Shown: positions 1 through 7,839, numbered from the stretch's first letter. The stretch: 39,785 bases of DNA from Ectobacillus panaciterrae DSM 19096 (GCF_000430785.1 NZ_AUMR01000052.1:1-39785), one strand, 5' to 3'. Notes: generated by a model from the letters alone, not told the origin. Made by a program: numbers and translations.

Positions 1-156
1 AGAGTTGAGTATAGGCTCATGAACACTTGTGTATGCGCAGATTTTAGGCGTTATTTACCGCCCTCGTTCTTACGCTACACTTATGCGCTATTTGTTTACA
101 AAAAAGATTGAACGCTCATATCTCGATACTAAAAACGTTGATTTGACGGGTATGCG

Positions 157-510
157 TTAGCACTGCTCCGGCGTACCTGCATTTGTTGCCGTTTTAAAAG
201 AAGAGCCGCACCCGCATGTCGCGATGGCATTCGGATTGTCGATCGTAAAGCCGCCGCCAAGCATGGACTCCTTATAGTCGATTTTCACGCCTTTTAAAAT
301 GGGCGCATCTTGTTTATCAATGACGAATTTTACACCGTAAAATTCCAATACATCATCGTTTGCACCAGCTTCTTGTTCAAAACCTAAGCCGTAGGAAAGA
401 CCGCTGCAGCCGCCTCCCTTCACCGCAAGACGCACATACTGCTCTCCTTCATCCGCTTGCTTAATCATATCTTGAATTTGGTAAGCTGCTTGTTCTGTTA
501 CAATAATCAT
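157..510 (-). CDS. yutM: A-type iron-sulfur carrier (HesB/ErpA family, YutM-like)
   Basis: A 117-residue protein of the HesB/IscA/ErpA family, which binds or delivers Fe-S clusters to target apoproteins in the cytoplasm. The three family cysteines are present: C35 in a GGGCSG context and C99/C101 in the C-terminal CGCG motif. The ATG is preceded by AAGGAAGGTG at good spacing. Length is normal for the family (about 105-120 aa), with a slightly longer tail ending in a cysteine. It lies just downstream of dapF on the same strand, as yutM does in Bacillus subtilis. With the NifU-like protein at 5648 and the SUF operon at 17344-22497, three Fe-S biogenesis units lie in this window. The family call is firm; the client proteins are not visible from sequence. 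Confidence 0.92.
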   Translation of the reverse strand: MIIVTEQAAYQIQDMIKQADEGEQYVRLAVKGGGCSGLSYGLGFEQEAGANDDVLEFYGVKFVIDKQDAPILKGVKIDYKESMLGGGFTIDNPNAIATCGCGSSFKTATNAGTPEQC

Positions 511-573
511 AGAAACACCTTCCTTTCTTATTCCATTATACCTTCTTCTTTATACCCTCTCAAACAGAGCGAC

Positions 574-1428
574 TTAATAGTAGTATATGCCAGTGCAAAT
601 CGTTTCAGCAGGGCCCTTCATCAATACGTTTCCATCTTCTGTCCACGTAATAAATAGATCACCCCCGGCAAGATGCACCGTAATCTCGCTGCCTTTAGCT
701 ATCTTCTCATTTAAAACAGCAGCCACAACCGCCGCACACGCACCTGTACCGCATGCTTGTGTTACGCCTGATCCTCTTTCCCATACGCGAAAATGCATTT
801 CCGTACTGTTTATCACTTCAATAAACTCTACGTTCACACTTTCCGGGAACAATTCATGCGTTTCCAGTACCGGGCCCAGTGTTGTAAGCGGCGCTTTTTC
901 AATATCCTCCACAAACATAACCGCATGCGGATTTCCCATAGAAACGGCCGTGATATCATAGCGCTCTCCATTGAACAAGAACGGCTCAATAATGAATGGG
1001 TCTTCGCCTTCCCCGAGCATCGGTATATCGATGCGCTTCAGACGCGGCTGCCCCATATCAATTGTTACGTATCGAACACGCCCTGCTTCTTCTGTTACTT
1101 CGGCTTTAACAGGTCCAGATATCGTATCAATTAAGAATACTGTATCATTCACTAGTTTATGCTCGTAGGCATACTTGGCTACACAGCGCAAGCCGTTACC
1201 GCAGCTTTTTGCTTCAGAGCCGTCTTTATTAAAAATTCTCATTTTCACAGGAGCATTTTCTGACGGACAAACAAGGATCATGCCGTCTGAGCCGATTCCT
1301 GTATGAATATTAGATACCTGGCGGGCTAACTCCGGCAGCATATCTTCTTCTAACTGCTCTTCAAATAGATTAACATAAATATAATTGTTTCCTAACCCAT
1401 GCATTTTCGTAAAAGAAAATTGCTTCAT
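574..1428 (-). CDS. dapF: Diaminopimelate epimerase
   Basis: Converts LL- to meso-diaminopimelate in lysine and peptidoglycan precursor synthesis, using a two-cysteine acid/base pair. Both catalytic cysteines are visible: C76 in SCGNGLRC and C226 in ACGTGACA. The N-terminus has the family opening [10 protein letters not shown] start at the ATG at 1428 (284 aa, normal length): it has a GGAG nine bases upstream and the [14 protein letters not shown] start fits the family. The frame extends five codons further to a TTG at 1443, but that start would place the GGAG inside the gene. The first glycine motif reads GLGNN rather than the commoner GLGND. It is on the same strand as yutM, about 60 bp upstream of it. 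Confidence 0.96.
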   Translation of the reverse strand: MKQFSFTKMHGLGNNYIYVNLFEEQLEEDMLPELARQVSNIHTGIGSDGMILVCPSENAPVKMRIFNKDGSEAKSCGNGLRCVAKYAYEHKLVNDTVFLIDTISGPVKAEVTEEAGRVRYVTIDMGQPRLKRIDIPMLGEGEDPFIIEPFLFNGERYDITAVSMGNPHAVMFVEDIEKAPLTTLGPVLETHELFPESVNVEFIEVINSTEMHFRVWERGSGVTQACGTGACAAVVAAVLNEKIAKGSEITVHLAGGDLFITWTEDGNVLMKGPAETICTGIYYY

Positions 1429-1520
1429 TCGCTTCCACTCCAAAAATTTTTATTGTTCTAAGTATAAAATGAGTGATTTTGGAACACAATAGAAATATCC
1501 CCCGTTTCTCATAATAAAAA

Positions 1521-1548
1521 AGAAAAGTCCTCTTGCCAGGGCTTTTCT
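1521..1548 (-). terminator. Rho-independent terminator (can act both ways)
   Basis: A 10-bp stem (1521-1530 with 1539-1548, one G-T pair) and an 8-nt loop, flanked by T-tracts on either strand. It lies upstream of dapF, so on the minus strand it would stop transcription coming from the yuzB side. Confidence 0.7.
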
Positions 1549-1644
1549 TTTTTTGCTTTCGTGCGTGTCCTCAAATGAACATTCCCGCAATTGCCACACG
1601 TCTGAATGCCCAGCCCGCAAAGATCGCTGCCCAAACAAGCCGCC

Positions 1645-1824
1645 TATATATAAATGATTTATAATTTCGACGTTTTCATTTGCTATTTCGAACAAAACGG
1701 CATGGGCACTTACTTCCTCTCTCTGGTTTACCCTTGCATGGACCAAGGGTTTGACCGCTTCTGCACGCCGCCGGATGCTCTCGCCCCACTATAAAAAGAC
1801 GATTTTTTTATTCAGTTATATATA
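1645..1824 (-). repeat. Intergenic repeat family R, copy 1
   Basis: One of five copies of an about 150-180 bp element (others at 8971, 22732, 30986 and 36313). This copy has both AT-rich inverted ends: TATATATA at the left and TTATATATAG at the right, next to a TTTATTCAG sequence. The inner core includes GCAAGGGTAAACCAGAGAGA on the minus strand and a following GTGGGGCGAGAG-like block. It is the most diverged copy in its second half. Together with the sequence on either side it fills the 494-bp gap between dapF and yuzB; I see no gene there, only the terminator at 1521. Size, inverted ends and intergenic dispersal look like a non-autonomous mobile element (MITE). Confidence 0.85.
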
Positions 1825-1917
1825 GTTTCCAAAGGACGCTCATATACGTTCATCTCGGTTATGATAGTCCTTTTTAGATTTTTCCAATCGCTCGTCTTTT
1901 ACTCTTTCCAAATGAAA

Positions 1918-1938
1918 AAGCACTGCTGCGCAGTGCTT
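1918..1938 (-). terminator. Terminator overlapping the yuzB stop codon
   Basis: Perfect 9-bp stem AAGCACTGC/GCAGTGCTT with a 3-nt loop, followed on the minus strand by TTTTTC. The stem overlaps the stop codon of yuzB. Confidence 0.8.
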
Positions 1939-2176
1939 AAAACATCGGATTTTCTTCCAAATGATCATATATATTTTTAATCAGCTCATCCGGCGTGCTG
2001 CCTGTTACTACTTCTCCGTTCACCATCGCATACGGTCCCTCATAGCAAACCCCGCAATAGCCGAGACAGCCATACTCAATTACATCCAGATTCGGATCCT
2101 TTTCCAGCACCGCACGCGCTTGCTGCGATCCGTTTGCCAAGTTGCTTACGCAAAATTCGATTAATGGCTTGAACAC
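1937..2176 (-). CDS. yuzB: YuzB-like DUF1450 protein
   Basis: Small conserved Bacillus protein of unknown biochemical role. The segment [11 protein letters not shown] followed by a cysteine cluster ([14 protein letters not shown]) is the hallmark of DUF1450. Four cysteines in a short protein suggest metal or redox chemistry, but that is inference. I choose the GTG at 2176 (79 aa): a GAGGTG box lies six bases upstream and the resulting length equals the usual size of about 78 aa. The open frame continues to an ATG at 2245, but that extension has no family resemblance. Position between dapF and the yutJ homologue matches the Bacillus order. Confidence 0.88.
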   Translation of the reverse strand: MFKPLIEFCVSNLANGSQQARAVLEKDPNLDVIEYGCLGYCGVCYEGPYAMVNGEVVTGSTPDELIKNIYDHLEENPMF

Positions 2177-2275
2177 TTTTTTCACCTCGCTACTATCGTT
2201 ACTGTAAACCGTTTTATAAAGCTCGTCAACTTCTTTGTTTTTCATATATATCTTTCGAAAAGGTACAGATATACA

Positions 2276-2304
2276 TTGTTATTTTTTCACGAATTCGTTA
2301 TAAT
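2276..2304 (+). promoter_or_regulatory. Sigma-A-type promoter of yutJ
   Basis: TTGTTA (2276-2281), a 17-bp spacer and a perfect TATAAT (2299-2304), 84 bp upstream of the yutJ start. It is the clearest vegetative promoter match in the window. Confidence 0.7.
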
Positions 2305-2388
2305 CTTGATGGGTAAAGTTCAAAAACTTTTTGTATAAACAAATTTATGATTAGGCGATTAATTCTAAATGCAAAGGAGCTATCCATC

Positions 2389-3453
2389 ATGAAGCACCTC
2401 GTTATTCTCGGTGGCGGATACGGTGGAATGAGAATCTTACAGCGTCTTCTTCCTAACCTTCCGGACGATGTCCAAATCACACTTATTGATAAGGTACCAT
2501 ATCACTGCTTTAAAACAGAATATTACGCCTTAGTTGCCGGAACTATTTCAGAGACACATATTCGCATTCCGTTTCCGGAGCATCAGCGTCTTTCCGTTAA
2601 ATACGGTACGATTGTTAACATAGACCTTGATGCTCATTTAATAGAGTTACAGCACGGAGAAACTGTAGCTTACGACAATCTGATTATCGGCCTAGGCTGC
2701 GAAGACAAATATCACAACGTTCCTGGGGCGAAAGAATACACTTGCAGCGTACAATCCATTGGAAAATCAAGACACACATATCAGCAATTGAACGGTTTAA
2801 CGCCAAATGCAACAGTCGGTATCGTCGGCGCAGGCTTAAGCGGTGTTGAAGTTGCGAGCGAACTTCGTGAAAGCCGTCCTGACTTAAACATCCTTCTATT
2901 TGACAGAGGCGATCGCATCCTGTCTATGTTCCCGGAAAAGCTAAGCTATTATGTAGAAGATTGGTTTGTAAAAAACCGTGTCACAATCATTCGAAATTCT
3001 AATATTACGAAAGTAGAGCCTCGTGCTGTGTACAACCATGAGGAAGCTATTTCATGTGATGCTATTGTATGGACTGCCGGCATTCAAGCGAGCACAGTTG
3101 TGCAGCAGATGCCTGTTGAGAAGGATAGCAGCGGGCGCGTAATTTTAACGAAATATCACAATATCCCTGGATATGAAAATGTATACGTGCTTGGCGATTG
3201 CGCAAGCCTTCCACATGCACCTTCAGCCCAACTTGCAGAAGGACAAGCAGAGCAAATTGTATCTGTTATGCAAAAGCGGTGGAACAACGAAGAGCTTCCA
3301 GAAGAATTGCCTGTTATCAAATTAAAAGGTGTTCTCGGATCTCTCGGCAAAAAACATGGCTTCGGTTTACTCGCAAACCAAGCTCTGATGGGACGCGTAC
3401 CTCGCTTACTTAAATCAGGCCTCCTCTGGATGTATAAACACCATAACGGTTAA
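2389..3453 (+). CDS. yutJ: NADH dehydrogenase-like flavoprotein (YutJ, type II NDH family)
   Basis: A 354-residue pyridine nucleotide-disulphide oxidoreductase of the type II NADH:quinone dehydrogenase family. These are single-subunit, FAD-containing, peripheral membrane enzymes that pass electrons from NADH to quinone without proton pumping. The N-terminal FAD fold shows ILGGGYGG (residues 6-13), a second Rossmann motif reads VGIVGAGLSGVE (about residues 144-155), and a late GDCAS motif contacts FAD. The start is the ATG at 2389 with AAAGGAG nine bases upstream; the frame extends upstream to 2347 but lacks an RBS. Length matches B. subtilis YutJ. Whether it really reduces quinone is not shown by sequence. 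Confidence 0.9.
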   Translation: MKHLVILGGGYGGMRILQRLLPNLPDDVQITLIDKVPYHCFKTEYYALVAGTISETHIRIPFPEHQRLSVKYGTIVNIDLDAHLIELQHGETVAYDNLIIGLGCEDKYHNVPGAKEYTCSVQSIGKSRHTYQQLNGLTPNATVGIVGAGLSGVEVASELRESRPDLNILLFDRGDRILSMFPEKLSYYVEDWFVKNRVTIIRNSNITKVEPRAVYNHEEAISCDAIVWTAGIQASTVVQQMPVEKDSSGRVILTKYHNIPGYENVYVLGDCASLPHAPSAQLAEGQAEQIVSVMQKRWNNEELPEELPVIKLKGVLGSLGKKHGFGLLANQALMGRVPRLLKSGLLWMYKHHNG

Positions 3454-3473
3454 TGCGAAAAACCGTCCGATTC

Positions 3474-3642
3474 TTTTTAAACGGGCGTAGAGCACCTGCA
3501 GAATATAGTAGCGGTCAAATCCTTTAAGACACTCTCCCTGTGTCTTTTTACTAAGCACATAGGCTTGTTCTTTTGTATGCCGCATACTGCGACATACAAA
3601 AGAATGGAGAGCGCAGAATTTTATAAATTCTTATCTTTTAAG
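3474..3642 (+). repeat. Intergenic repeat family C, copy 1
   Basis: About 170 bp, alignable along its length with the minus strand of 7840-7992. Shared blocks include CTTTTTA at the start, the segment ATAGTAGCGGTCAAA, then TGTCTTTTTACTAA, then AATGGAGAG and finally GAATTTTATA. This copy differs by a longer middle that forms a 12-bp perfect stem (3568-3579 with 3593-3604). It occupies most of the gap between yutJ and fetA. No coding potential is seen. Confidence 0.75.
3526..3549 (+). terminator. Possible terminator inside repeat C1
   Basis: AAGACAC/GTGTCTT stem with a 7-nt loop followed by TTT. It may end yutJ transcription. The left arm is not conserved in the other C copy, so this may be incidental. 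Confidence 0.4.
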
Positions 3643-3672
3643 AAAAGCTTCGCCTGACGGCGAAGCTTTTTG
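3643..3672 (+). terminator. Rho-independent terminator after yutJ/repeat C1
   Basis: Perfect 12-bp stem AAAAGCTTCGCC/GGCGAAGCTTTT with a TGAC loop and T-run, ending before the fetA ribosome binding site. Confidence 0.85.
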
Positions 3673-3751
3673 TGCCGTGAAGCAGGTTTCTGTCTCATTC
3701 GTTCCGTATTTGTTACCATAACACTAGCTGCCGCAGAAAGGAAGTTTGGAC

Positions 3752-4396
3752 ATGTTTACACTGCAAAATGTATCTTATAAAGATATTTTACATATCCCTG
3801 AGCTTACCATCCAAGAAGGAAAGGTTACATGCATAATCGGCGAAAGCGGAAGCGGCAAAACGACGCTGCTAAAAATGCTGAATGATATGCATTCACCTGA
3901 TAGCGGGACAGTCTTGTATCGAGGAGAGCCAATTTCTTCATACTCACCTATACAGCTCAGAAGAGAAGTTGTTATGCTCGGGCAAACACCTCCTATTTTT
4001 GAAGGAACAGTAAAGGAAAACCTTCTGATGGGCTTATACTTTTCCGAAAAATCCGCTGCAAATGAAAAAGAACTGCATCGTGCGCTGCAAACCGTTCACT
4101 TGGAAAAATCATTAGAGGATAATGCAGAACAGCTGTCAGGCGGCGAAAAGCAGCGGCTTGCTTTGGCGCGCGTGCTCCTGATGGATCCAGCTGTATTTCT
4201 ATTGGACGAACCTACTTCTGCTCTGGACGAGAACACTGCGCATATCGTCATGACACAATTCATCAAAGAAGCAAAGGATAAGAAGAACACGGTCATTATG
4301 ATTACTCATTCCCGTACCCTTGCAGAAGAAGCTGCAGATGATATGGTGGAAATTAGTAAAGAGCATGGCGCCGTAAGAAAGGAAGTTTCCAGGTGA
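3752..4396 (+). CDS. fetA: ABC transporter ATP-binding protein, FetA/YbbL type
   Basis: A 214-aa ATPase subunit. Walker A (GESGSGKTT, about residues 31-39), signature LSGGEKQR, Walker B followed by DEPTSALD, and the switch histidine in ITHS are all present. The partner membrane gene overlaps its stop codon (GTGA overlap) and belongs to the FetB family, which in Escherichia coli FetAB is linked to iron export and peroxide resistance. The ATG at 3752 has AGAAAGGAAG upstream; a TTG two codons earlier is the only in-frame alternative. The substrate is inferred from the FetB partner. Confidence 0.82.
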   Translation: MFTLQNVSYKDILHIPELTIQEGKVTCIIGESGSGKTTLLKMLNDMHSPDSGTVLYRGEPISSYSPIQLRREVVMLGQTPPIFEGTVKENLLMGLYFSEKSAANEKELHRALQTVHLEKSLEDNAEQLSGGEKQRLALARVLLMDPAVFLLDEPTSALDENTAHIVMTQFIKEAKDKKNTVIMITHSRTLAEEAADDMVEISKEHGAVRKEVSR

Positions 4397-5169
4397 AGGG
4401 CGTAATTGAATTACAAATTTGGCAGTTAGGTGCCGCTTATATTTTCATTATCATTTTAATCGGTCTTGTGCGTTGGATAGGCATTCCGCGCGAAAAAGAG
4501 ATTACCATCGCAACGCTTCGCATGACGATTCAGCTTGTACTTGTCGCCTATGTTTTAACTTACATATTCGATCATAAAAATCCGATTTCTACCATTTTTA
4601 TTATGATCTTAATTGAAACTTTTGCTATTCTGAATGTTTTTAAAAGAGTGCAGCAAGGGTTAACAAAGTCATTAAAGCATGTCATCATCATTTCCATGGT
4701 TGCGGGTACGTTCGGTCCGCTGCTGTTCTTTATCTTTATTGTCATAGCTCATAAACCTTGGTATGACCCGCAATACGTTGTTCCTATTACAGGAATGATC
4801 ATCGGCAGCGCAATGACCGGTATCTCACTGGGAGCGCATACGCTTTTACACGGAATGAAAACAGAACGGGGTGCTATAGAAGGCGCGCTGATGCTTGGGG
4901 CAACACCGAAGCAAGCGGCCCGTCCTGTTGTAAAGCAAGCTTTTGATGCGGCCATCATGCCGACCATTAACTCTATGGTAGGAATGGGCCTTGTCACTTT
5001 GCCAGGGATGATGACAGGGCAAATTTTATCCGGGGTTTCCCCTCTAGTCGCAATCGAATATCAAATCGCTATTATGTTAGGGCTATCCGGAAGTGCCTCT
5101 CTGACGGTTATGCTATTTGTTCAGCTGGGATATAAAACGTTCTTCAATAAGAGAGCACAGCTCAAATAA
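4393..5169 (+). CDS. fetB: ABC transporter permease, FetB/YbbM (UPF0014) family
   Basis: A 258-aa integral membrane protein with about six to seven hydrophobic segments and the family core GMIIGSAMTGISLGA and EGALMLGATPKQA (the latter like the coupling helix that contacts the ATPase). It starts at a GTG that overlaps the fetA stop by four bases, with AAAGGAAG upstream, so translation is probably coupled. The FetAB pair is known in E. coli as a putative iron exporter; the same role here is an inference. It is followed at once by a strong terminator whose stem overlaps the stop codon. Confidence 0.82.
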   Translation: MKGVIELQIWQLGAAYIFIIILIGLVRWIGIPREKEITIATLRMTIQLVLVAYVLTYIFDHKNPISTIFIMILIETFAILNVFKRVQQGLTKSLKHVIIISMVAGTFGPLLFFIFIVIAHKPWYDPQYVVPITGMIIGSAMTGISLGAHTLLHGMKTERGAIEGALMLGATPKQAARPVVKQAFDAAIMPTINSMVGMGLVTLPGMMTGQILSGVSPLVAIEYQIAIMLGLSGSASLTVMLFVQLGYKTFFNKRAQLK

Positions 5170-5200
5170 GAAGCCTGTTTAACGAACAGGCTTCTTATTT
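5168..5200 (+). terminator. Terminator after fetB (bidirectional)
   Basis: Perfect 12-bp stem AAGAAGCCTGTT/AACAGGCTTCTT with a 5-nt loop, overlapping the fetB TAA. On the minus strand it also lies just past yuzD and may serve both convergent genes. Confidence 0.85.
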
Positions 5201-5239
5201 ATATTTGAAAGTGACCTTGCTCAGGTCACTTTCAAATAT
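5201..5239 (-). repeat. 17-bp perfect inverted repeat across the yuzD 3' end
   Basis: 5201-5217 is the exact reverse complement of 5223-5239 with a 5-nt loop that contains part of the yuzD stop codon. The right arm encodes the last residues of YuzD (KYLKVT). It has no adjacent T-tract; it sits next to the bidirectional fetB terminator. Confidence 0.75.
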
Positions 5240-5532
5240 TTATCAATTTCTTCATATACATCTTTCAAACGCGGGTTTCCTTCTCCGACAATTTCTGTAT
5301 TCACAAGCACAACCGGGTAAAATAAATCCTCATCAATGACGCGCTGCGTAAATGCTCGTTTCTCTTCTTCCGTCTGCTCTTCGAAAATGTCGATATATTC
5401 AAACTGAAATGAATGTTCCGGATATTTACGGCCCACCGCTGCCTGCAGCCATTCAAATGTTTCAACTGAAGACGGCATCCCGACACAGCTGGCACAAATC
5501 ACCTTTGCCCCGTATACACTGATTTTCACCAT
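5221..5532 (-). CDS. yuzD: YuzD-like DUF1462 protein (thioredoxin-like fold)
   Basis: A 103-aa conserved Bacillus protein. The N-terminus MVKISVYGAKVICASCVGMPSS has a beta strand followed by a C-x-x-C pair (CASC), typical of thioredoxin-like folds, and a later YPVVLVN strand. Its biochemical role is unknown to me. The ATG at 5532 follows GGGGAGGGG by five bases; the frame is open eleven codons further upstream but those codons contain the RBS. It is divergent from the NifU-like gene, next to fetB. Confidence 0.85.
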   Translation of the reverse strand: MVKISVYGAKVICASCVGMPSSVETFEWLQAAVGRKYPEHSFQFEYIDIFEEQTEEEKRAFTQRVIDEDLFYPVVLVNTEIVGEGNPRLKDVYEEIDKYLKVT

Positions 5533-5592
5533 ATTTTCCCCTCCCCAAGAGTTGTCCTGATGCATATACTAAAAAACGCCAGTAGTATAGAA

Positions 5593-5621
5593 TAGATTTT
5601 TCTCCTTATACTGATTATAAT
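5593..5621 (+). promoter_or_regulatory. Probable promoter of the NifU-like gene
   Basis: Perfect TATAAT at 5616-5621 with a weak TAGATT 17 bp upstream, 26 bp before the start codon. Confidence 0.45.
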
Positions 5622-5647
5622 AAAATTGAGGAAAGGAGTCGATAATA

Positions 5648-5884
5648 ATGGAAAACCAACAAATGTTTGAGCAAGTTGAAGAAGTATTAGATAAATTACG
5701 TCCGTTCTTGCTTCGCGACGGCGGAGACGTAGAATTGGTAGATATTGAAGAAGGCATCGTTAAGCTGCGCCTTATGGGTGCTTGCGGCAGCTGCCCAAGT
5801 TCTACAATCACATTAAAAGCAGGTATCGAACGCGCGCTTCTAGAAGAAGTGCCTGGCGTTATTGAAGTAGAGCAAGTTTTCTAA
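5648..5884 (+). CDS. yutI: NifU-like Fe-S scaffold/carrier (YutI)
   Basis: A 78-aa protein equal to a stand-alone NifU C-terminal domain. The C46-G-S-C49 motif, which holds a [4Fe-4S] cluster between two monomers in this family, is intact (GACGSCPSS). AAAGGAG lies nine bases before the ATG, and a TATAAT sits upstream. It works with SufU/SufBCD and the A-type carrier in cluster delivery in Firmicutes (family knowledge). It is monocistronic, with a good terminator right after it. Confidence 0.92.
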   Translation: MENQQMFEQVEEVLDKLRPFLLRDGGDVELVDIEEGIVKLRLMGACGSCPSSTITLKAGIERALLEEVPGVIEVEQVF

Positions 5885-5911
5885 TTGCAGCGCTCACCTT
5901 GCCTGCATTGA

Positions 5912-5940
5912 AAAGAGACCTTTAGCAGGTCTCTTTTTTT
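5912..5940 (+). terminator. Bidirectional terminator between yutI and yutH
   Basis: 9-bp stem AAAGAGACC/GGTCTCTTT with a 7-nt loop and a T-run on the plus strand; lies between two convergent genes. Confidence 0.8.
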
Positions 5941-6943
5941 ATATGCTGAGCCAATCGATTTCTCGAATTCCCAGCTTCTCGATAGGAAGACGAATCATCT
6001 TATAAAAACCGCCTAAAAATTGTTCAGTTTGCTTAGCCTCACTAATAATTTTTTCCAAATGATCTTGATAGATACTTTTTTGTTCTTCGTTTCTGCTCAA
6101 ATAATAGCCTTCTACCGTTTCAAAGTAGCGCAGCGGAAACAGCAGACGGGCAAATAAAAGCCGCCAGCCGAATGCTGATAATGGACCTTCGCTTTCATAG
6201 TCCTGCAGAAACTGCATGATGATTTCTTCGGCTTCATTTCCAGATTCTTCATATGTATGACGAATCCACTCGGCCAAATCGCGGCTTGCATGATCATACA
6301 CCCATTCAACCGGCACCTTCAGCCGCTTTGTCCTCTGCCATGTTTGAGGAGTAAACCGCTGCTGGCATATAGTTGCCGCATCCGCGAGCTGCGGTTCATC
6401 GTCCAACTCTGTATCCACTACATATTGAATCGCATTTTCAGCTAATCCTAAGTAATAAGGGAAGGAATCAATAAACAATTTCTCGAATGAAGTAACAGGG
6501 TGATTCGCAAGGCGCCCCTGCCAAAATTTTTCGAGCTGATCAAGGCGTTTCTCCCAAAGCGCTCTCCATTCGCCGATACGGCTCAGCTCAGTAATTTCAT
6601 CAGGATACAGCCTGCCCCTGCGGTGGAACAAGGCAAGCTCTTTTCCTTCGCTTACTGCCTGTCTGTCTGCTTGCCTCATAGCCCTCAGCAAGCAGTAATT
6701 TGTATTTTGAATTTCGCTTACATAATATCCTTGTACGTTTGGGACAAACGAAGCGATGGACAAATCTCCCTGCTCCATCATAAAATCGCTGAGCTTTTTC
6801 ATTTCAACAAGCTCTTCCTCCTGAAACTTGCCGACAGGAACGAGGAAGTACACCTTGTTGCGAATCCAAAAGCTTTGATAGCCGCCGAGCATAGACAGCT
6901 CATTCACTTGCATCTGATAGTGCTCAAACAGCTCGTGTTTCAT
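5939..6943 (-). CDS. yutH: Spore coat-associated protein YutH (CotS/kinase-like family)
   Basis: A 334-residue protein resembling the YutH/CotS family of spore-coat-associated, aminoglycoside-phosphotransferase-like proteins. The expected catalytic HGDxxxxN loop is replaced by WVYDHASRDLAEWIR, so kinase activity is doubtful and a structural or pseudokinase role is likelier. GGAGGTG lies five bases before the ATG. It is divergent from yutG and convergent with yutI, as in B. subtilis. Function is inferred from synteny and general likeness, not from a defining motif. Confidence 0.75.
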   Translation of the reverse strand: MKHELFEHYQMQVNELSMLGGYQSFWIRNKVYFLVPVGKFQEEELVEMKKLSDFMMEQGDLSIASFVPNVQGYYVSEIQNTNYCLLRAMRQADRQAVSEGKELALFHRRGRLYPDEITELSRIGEWRALWEKRLDQLEKFWQGRLANHPVTSFEKLFIDSFPYYLGLAENAIQYVVDTELDDEPQLADAATICQQRFTPQTWQRTKRLKVPVEWVYDHASRDLAEWIRHTYEESGNEAEEIIMQFLQDYESEGPLSAFGWRLLFARLLFPLRYFETVEGYYLSRNEEQKSIYQDHLEKIISEAKQTEQFLGGFYKMIRLPIEKLGIREIDWLSI

Positions 6944-7067
6944 GCGCCCACCTCCGCTATTATATATATGAGGGGCGGTTTGATTTTAATAGCCCTTTCG
7001 CTCCAAGCCCGCTCACATAATAAGACTGTCTCACGTATACAATATTAAAAAGAAAAAAGGTGATACG

Positions 7068-7559
7068 ATGAACAAAGGAAACCAAATCGAAGAAAAAGCA
7101 CTGGAATTACTGAAGCAGCGCAGCGTAAAAATAGAGGACATTGCAGAGCTCGTCTACTTCTTGCAGGAAAAATATCACCCGAATTTAACAATAGAAGAAT
7201 GCCGCTATAATGTGGAGCGGGTACTGTCCAAACGTGAAGTGCAAAACGCTCTCATAACAGGCATTCAGCTGGATATGCTTGCGGAAAAAGGCATGCTTGA
7301 GGAACCGCTGCAAAGCATCGTCAAGCGTGATGAAGGCTTATACGGCATTGATGAGGTCATCGCTTTATCCATCGTAAACGTATATGGTTCCATCGGCTTT
7401 ACGAATTTTGGTTATATCGATAAACTAAAACCGGGAATTTTAAAGTTTTTAAATGATAAATCCACAGGCTATGTACACACATTCCTTGATGATATTGTAG
7501 GCGCCATCGCCGCTGCAGCATCAAGCCGCTTAGCGCATCGCGCGGCCCATTCAGAATAG
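7068..7559 (+). CDS. yutG: Phosphatidylglycerophosphatase A-related protein (YutG)
   Basis: A 163-aa protein of the PgpA-like (PF04608) family. Segments IEDIAELVYFLQEKYHP and YGIDEVIALSIVNVYGSIGFTNFGYIDK, and the C-terminal DDIVGAIAAA, fit the Firmicute YutG subgroup. That group lacks the clear membrane anchor of proteobacterial PgpA, and its true substrate is uncertain. Start ATG with AAAGGTGA at good spacing. A tandem pair of repeat-A elements begins directly after its stop codon. Confidence 0.82.
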   Translation: MNKGNQIEEKALELLKQRSVKIEDIAELVYFLQEKYHPNLTIEECRYNVERVLSKREVQNALITGIQLDMLAEKGMLEEPLQSIVKRDEGLYGIDEVIALSIVNVYGSIGFTNFGYIDKLKPGILKFLNDKSTGYVHTFLDDIVGAIAAAASSRLAHRAAHSE

Positions 7560-7687
7560 AAAAGCGCAGCTGGCTCGTTCAGGTGCAGAACCAGAGGTTC
7601 TCCCCCCAAAAAGGCGCTTTTTGCCTTTATGGGGGAGGTTCTCTGGTGGCAGCACCTAGCCGGCGGAGCTGGACACCAAGAAAAGCG
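7560..7687. repeat. Structured repeat family A, copy 1
   Basis: About 128 bp with a long imperfect hairpin. Pairs from outside in: GGCT (7572) with AGCC (7658); AGGTGC (7581) with GCACCT (7652); CCAGAG (7591) with CTCTGG (7641); a GTT/GTT internal loop; CTCCCCC (7600) with GGGGGAG (7631); and an apical AAAGGC/GCCTTT stem (7610/7623). It is bounded by AAAAGCG sequences, with GGAGCTGGACACCAAG before the right one. It starts immediately after the yutG stop codon. Confidence 0.88.
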
Positions 7688-7813
7688 GGACCGGCTCGTT
7701 CAGCTCCCTCTGGAAAATGTTCTTCACCATTAAAGCCGCTTTTTGGCAATACAATGGGGAAGGTTATTTTTCAGACGGGAGCTTGCCGGTGGAGCTGGAC
7801 ACCAAGAAAAGCG
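7681..7813. repeat. Structured repeat family A, copy 2
   Basis: In tandem with copy 1, sharing one AAAAGCG boundary. The ends match copy 1 (CGGCTCGTTC on the left, GGTGGAGCTGGACACCAAG on the right), but the stem sequences are quite different and still pair. AGCTCCC pairs with GGGAGCT, TCTGGAAAAT with ATTTTTCAGA, and CTTCACCATT with AATGGGGAAG. The same GTT/GTT internal loop (7719 and 7763) and the apical GCC/GGC stem are kept. Confidence 0.85.
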
Positions 7814-7839
7814 CAGCCTTCGAGGTGCAGAATCAAAAC
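7807..7839. repeat. Repeat family A, truncated left end (copy 3)
   Basis: Begins AAAAGCGCAGCCTTCGAGG and matches the first about 27 bases of the copy at 10999, then breaks off where repeat C2 begins. Confidence 0.65.

Noticed and set aside
1-156. Possible gene end or repeat at the left edge
   Set aside because: No convincing frame. GCGCATA/TATGCGC-like blocks and a small GGCG/CGCC hairpin are visible, but with no second copy in the window I cannot assign it.
1450-1746. An open frame across repeat R1, with a similar peptide (HARVNQREE... and NVEIIxHSYI-like endings) readable in R2 and R5
   Set aside because: The shared peptide follows from the shared DNA repeat; frames start in different places, lack ribosome binding sites, and R3 and R4 break or shift the frame. 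Not called as genes.
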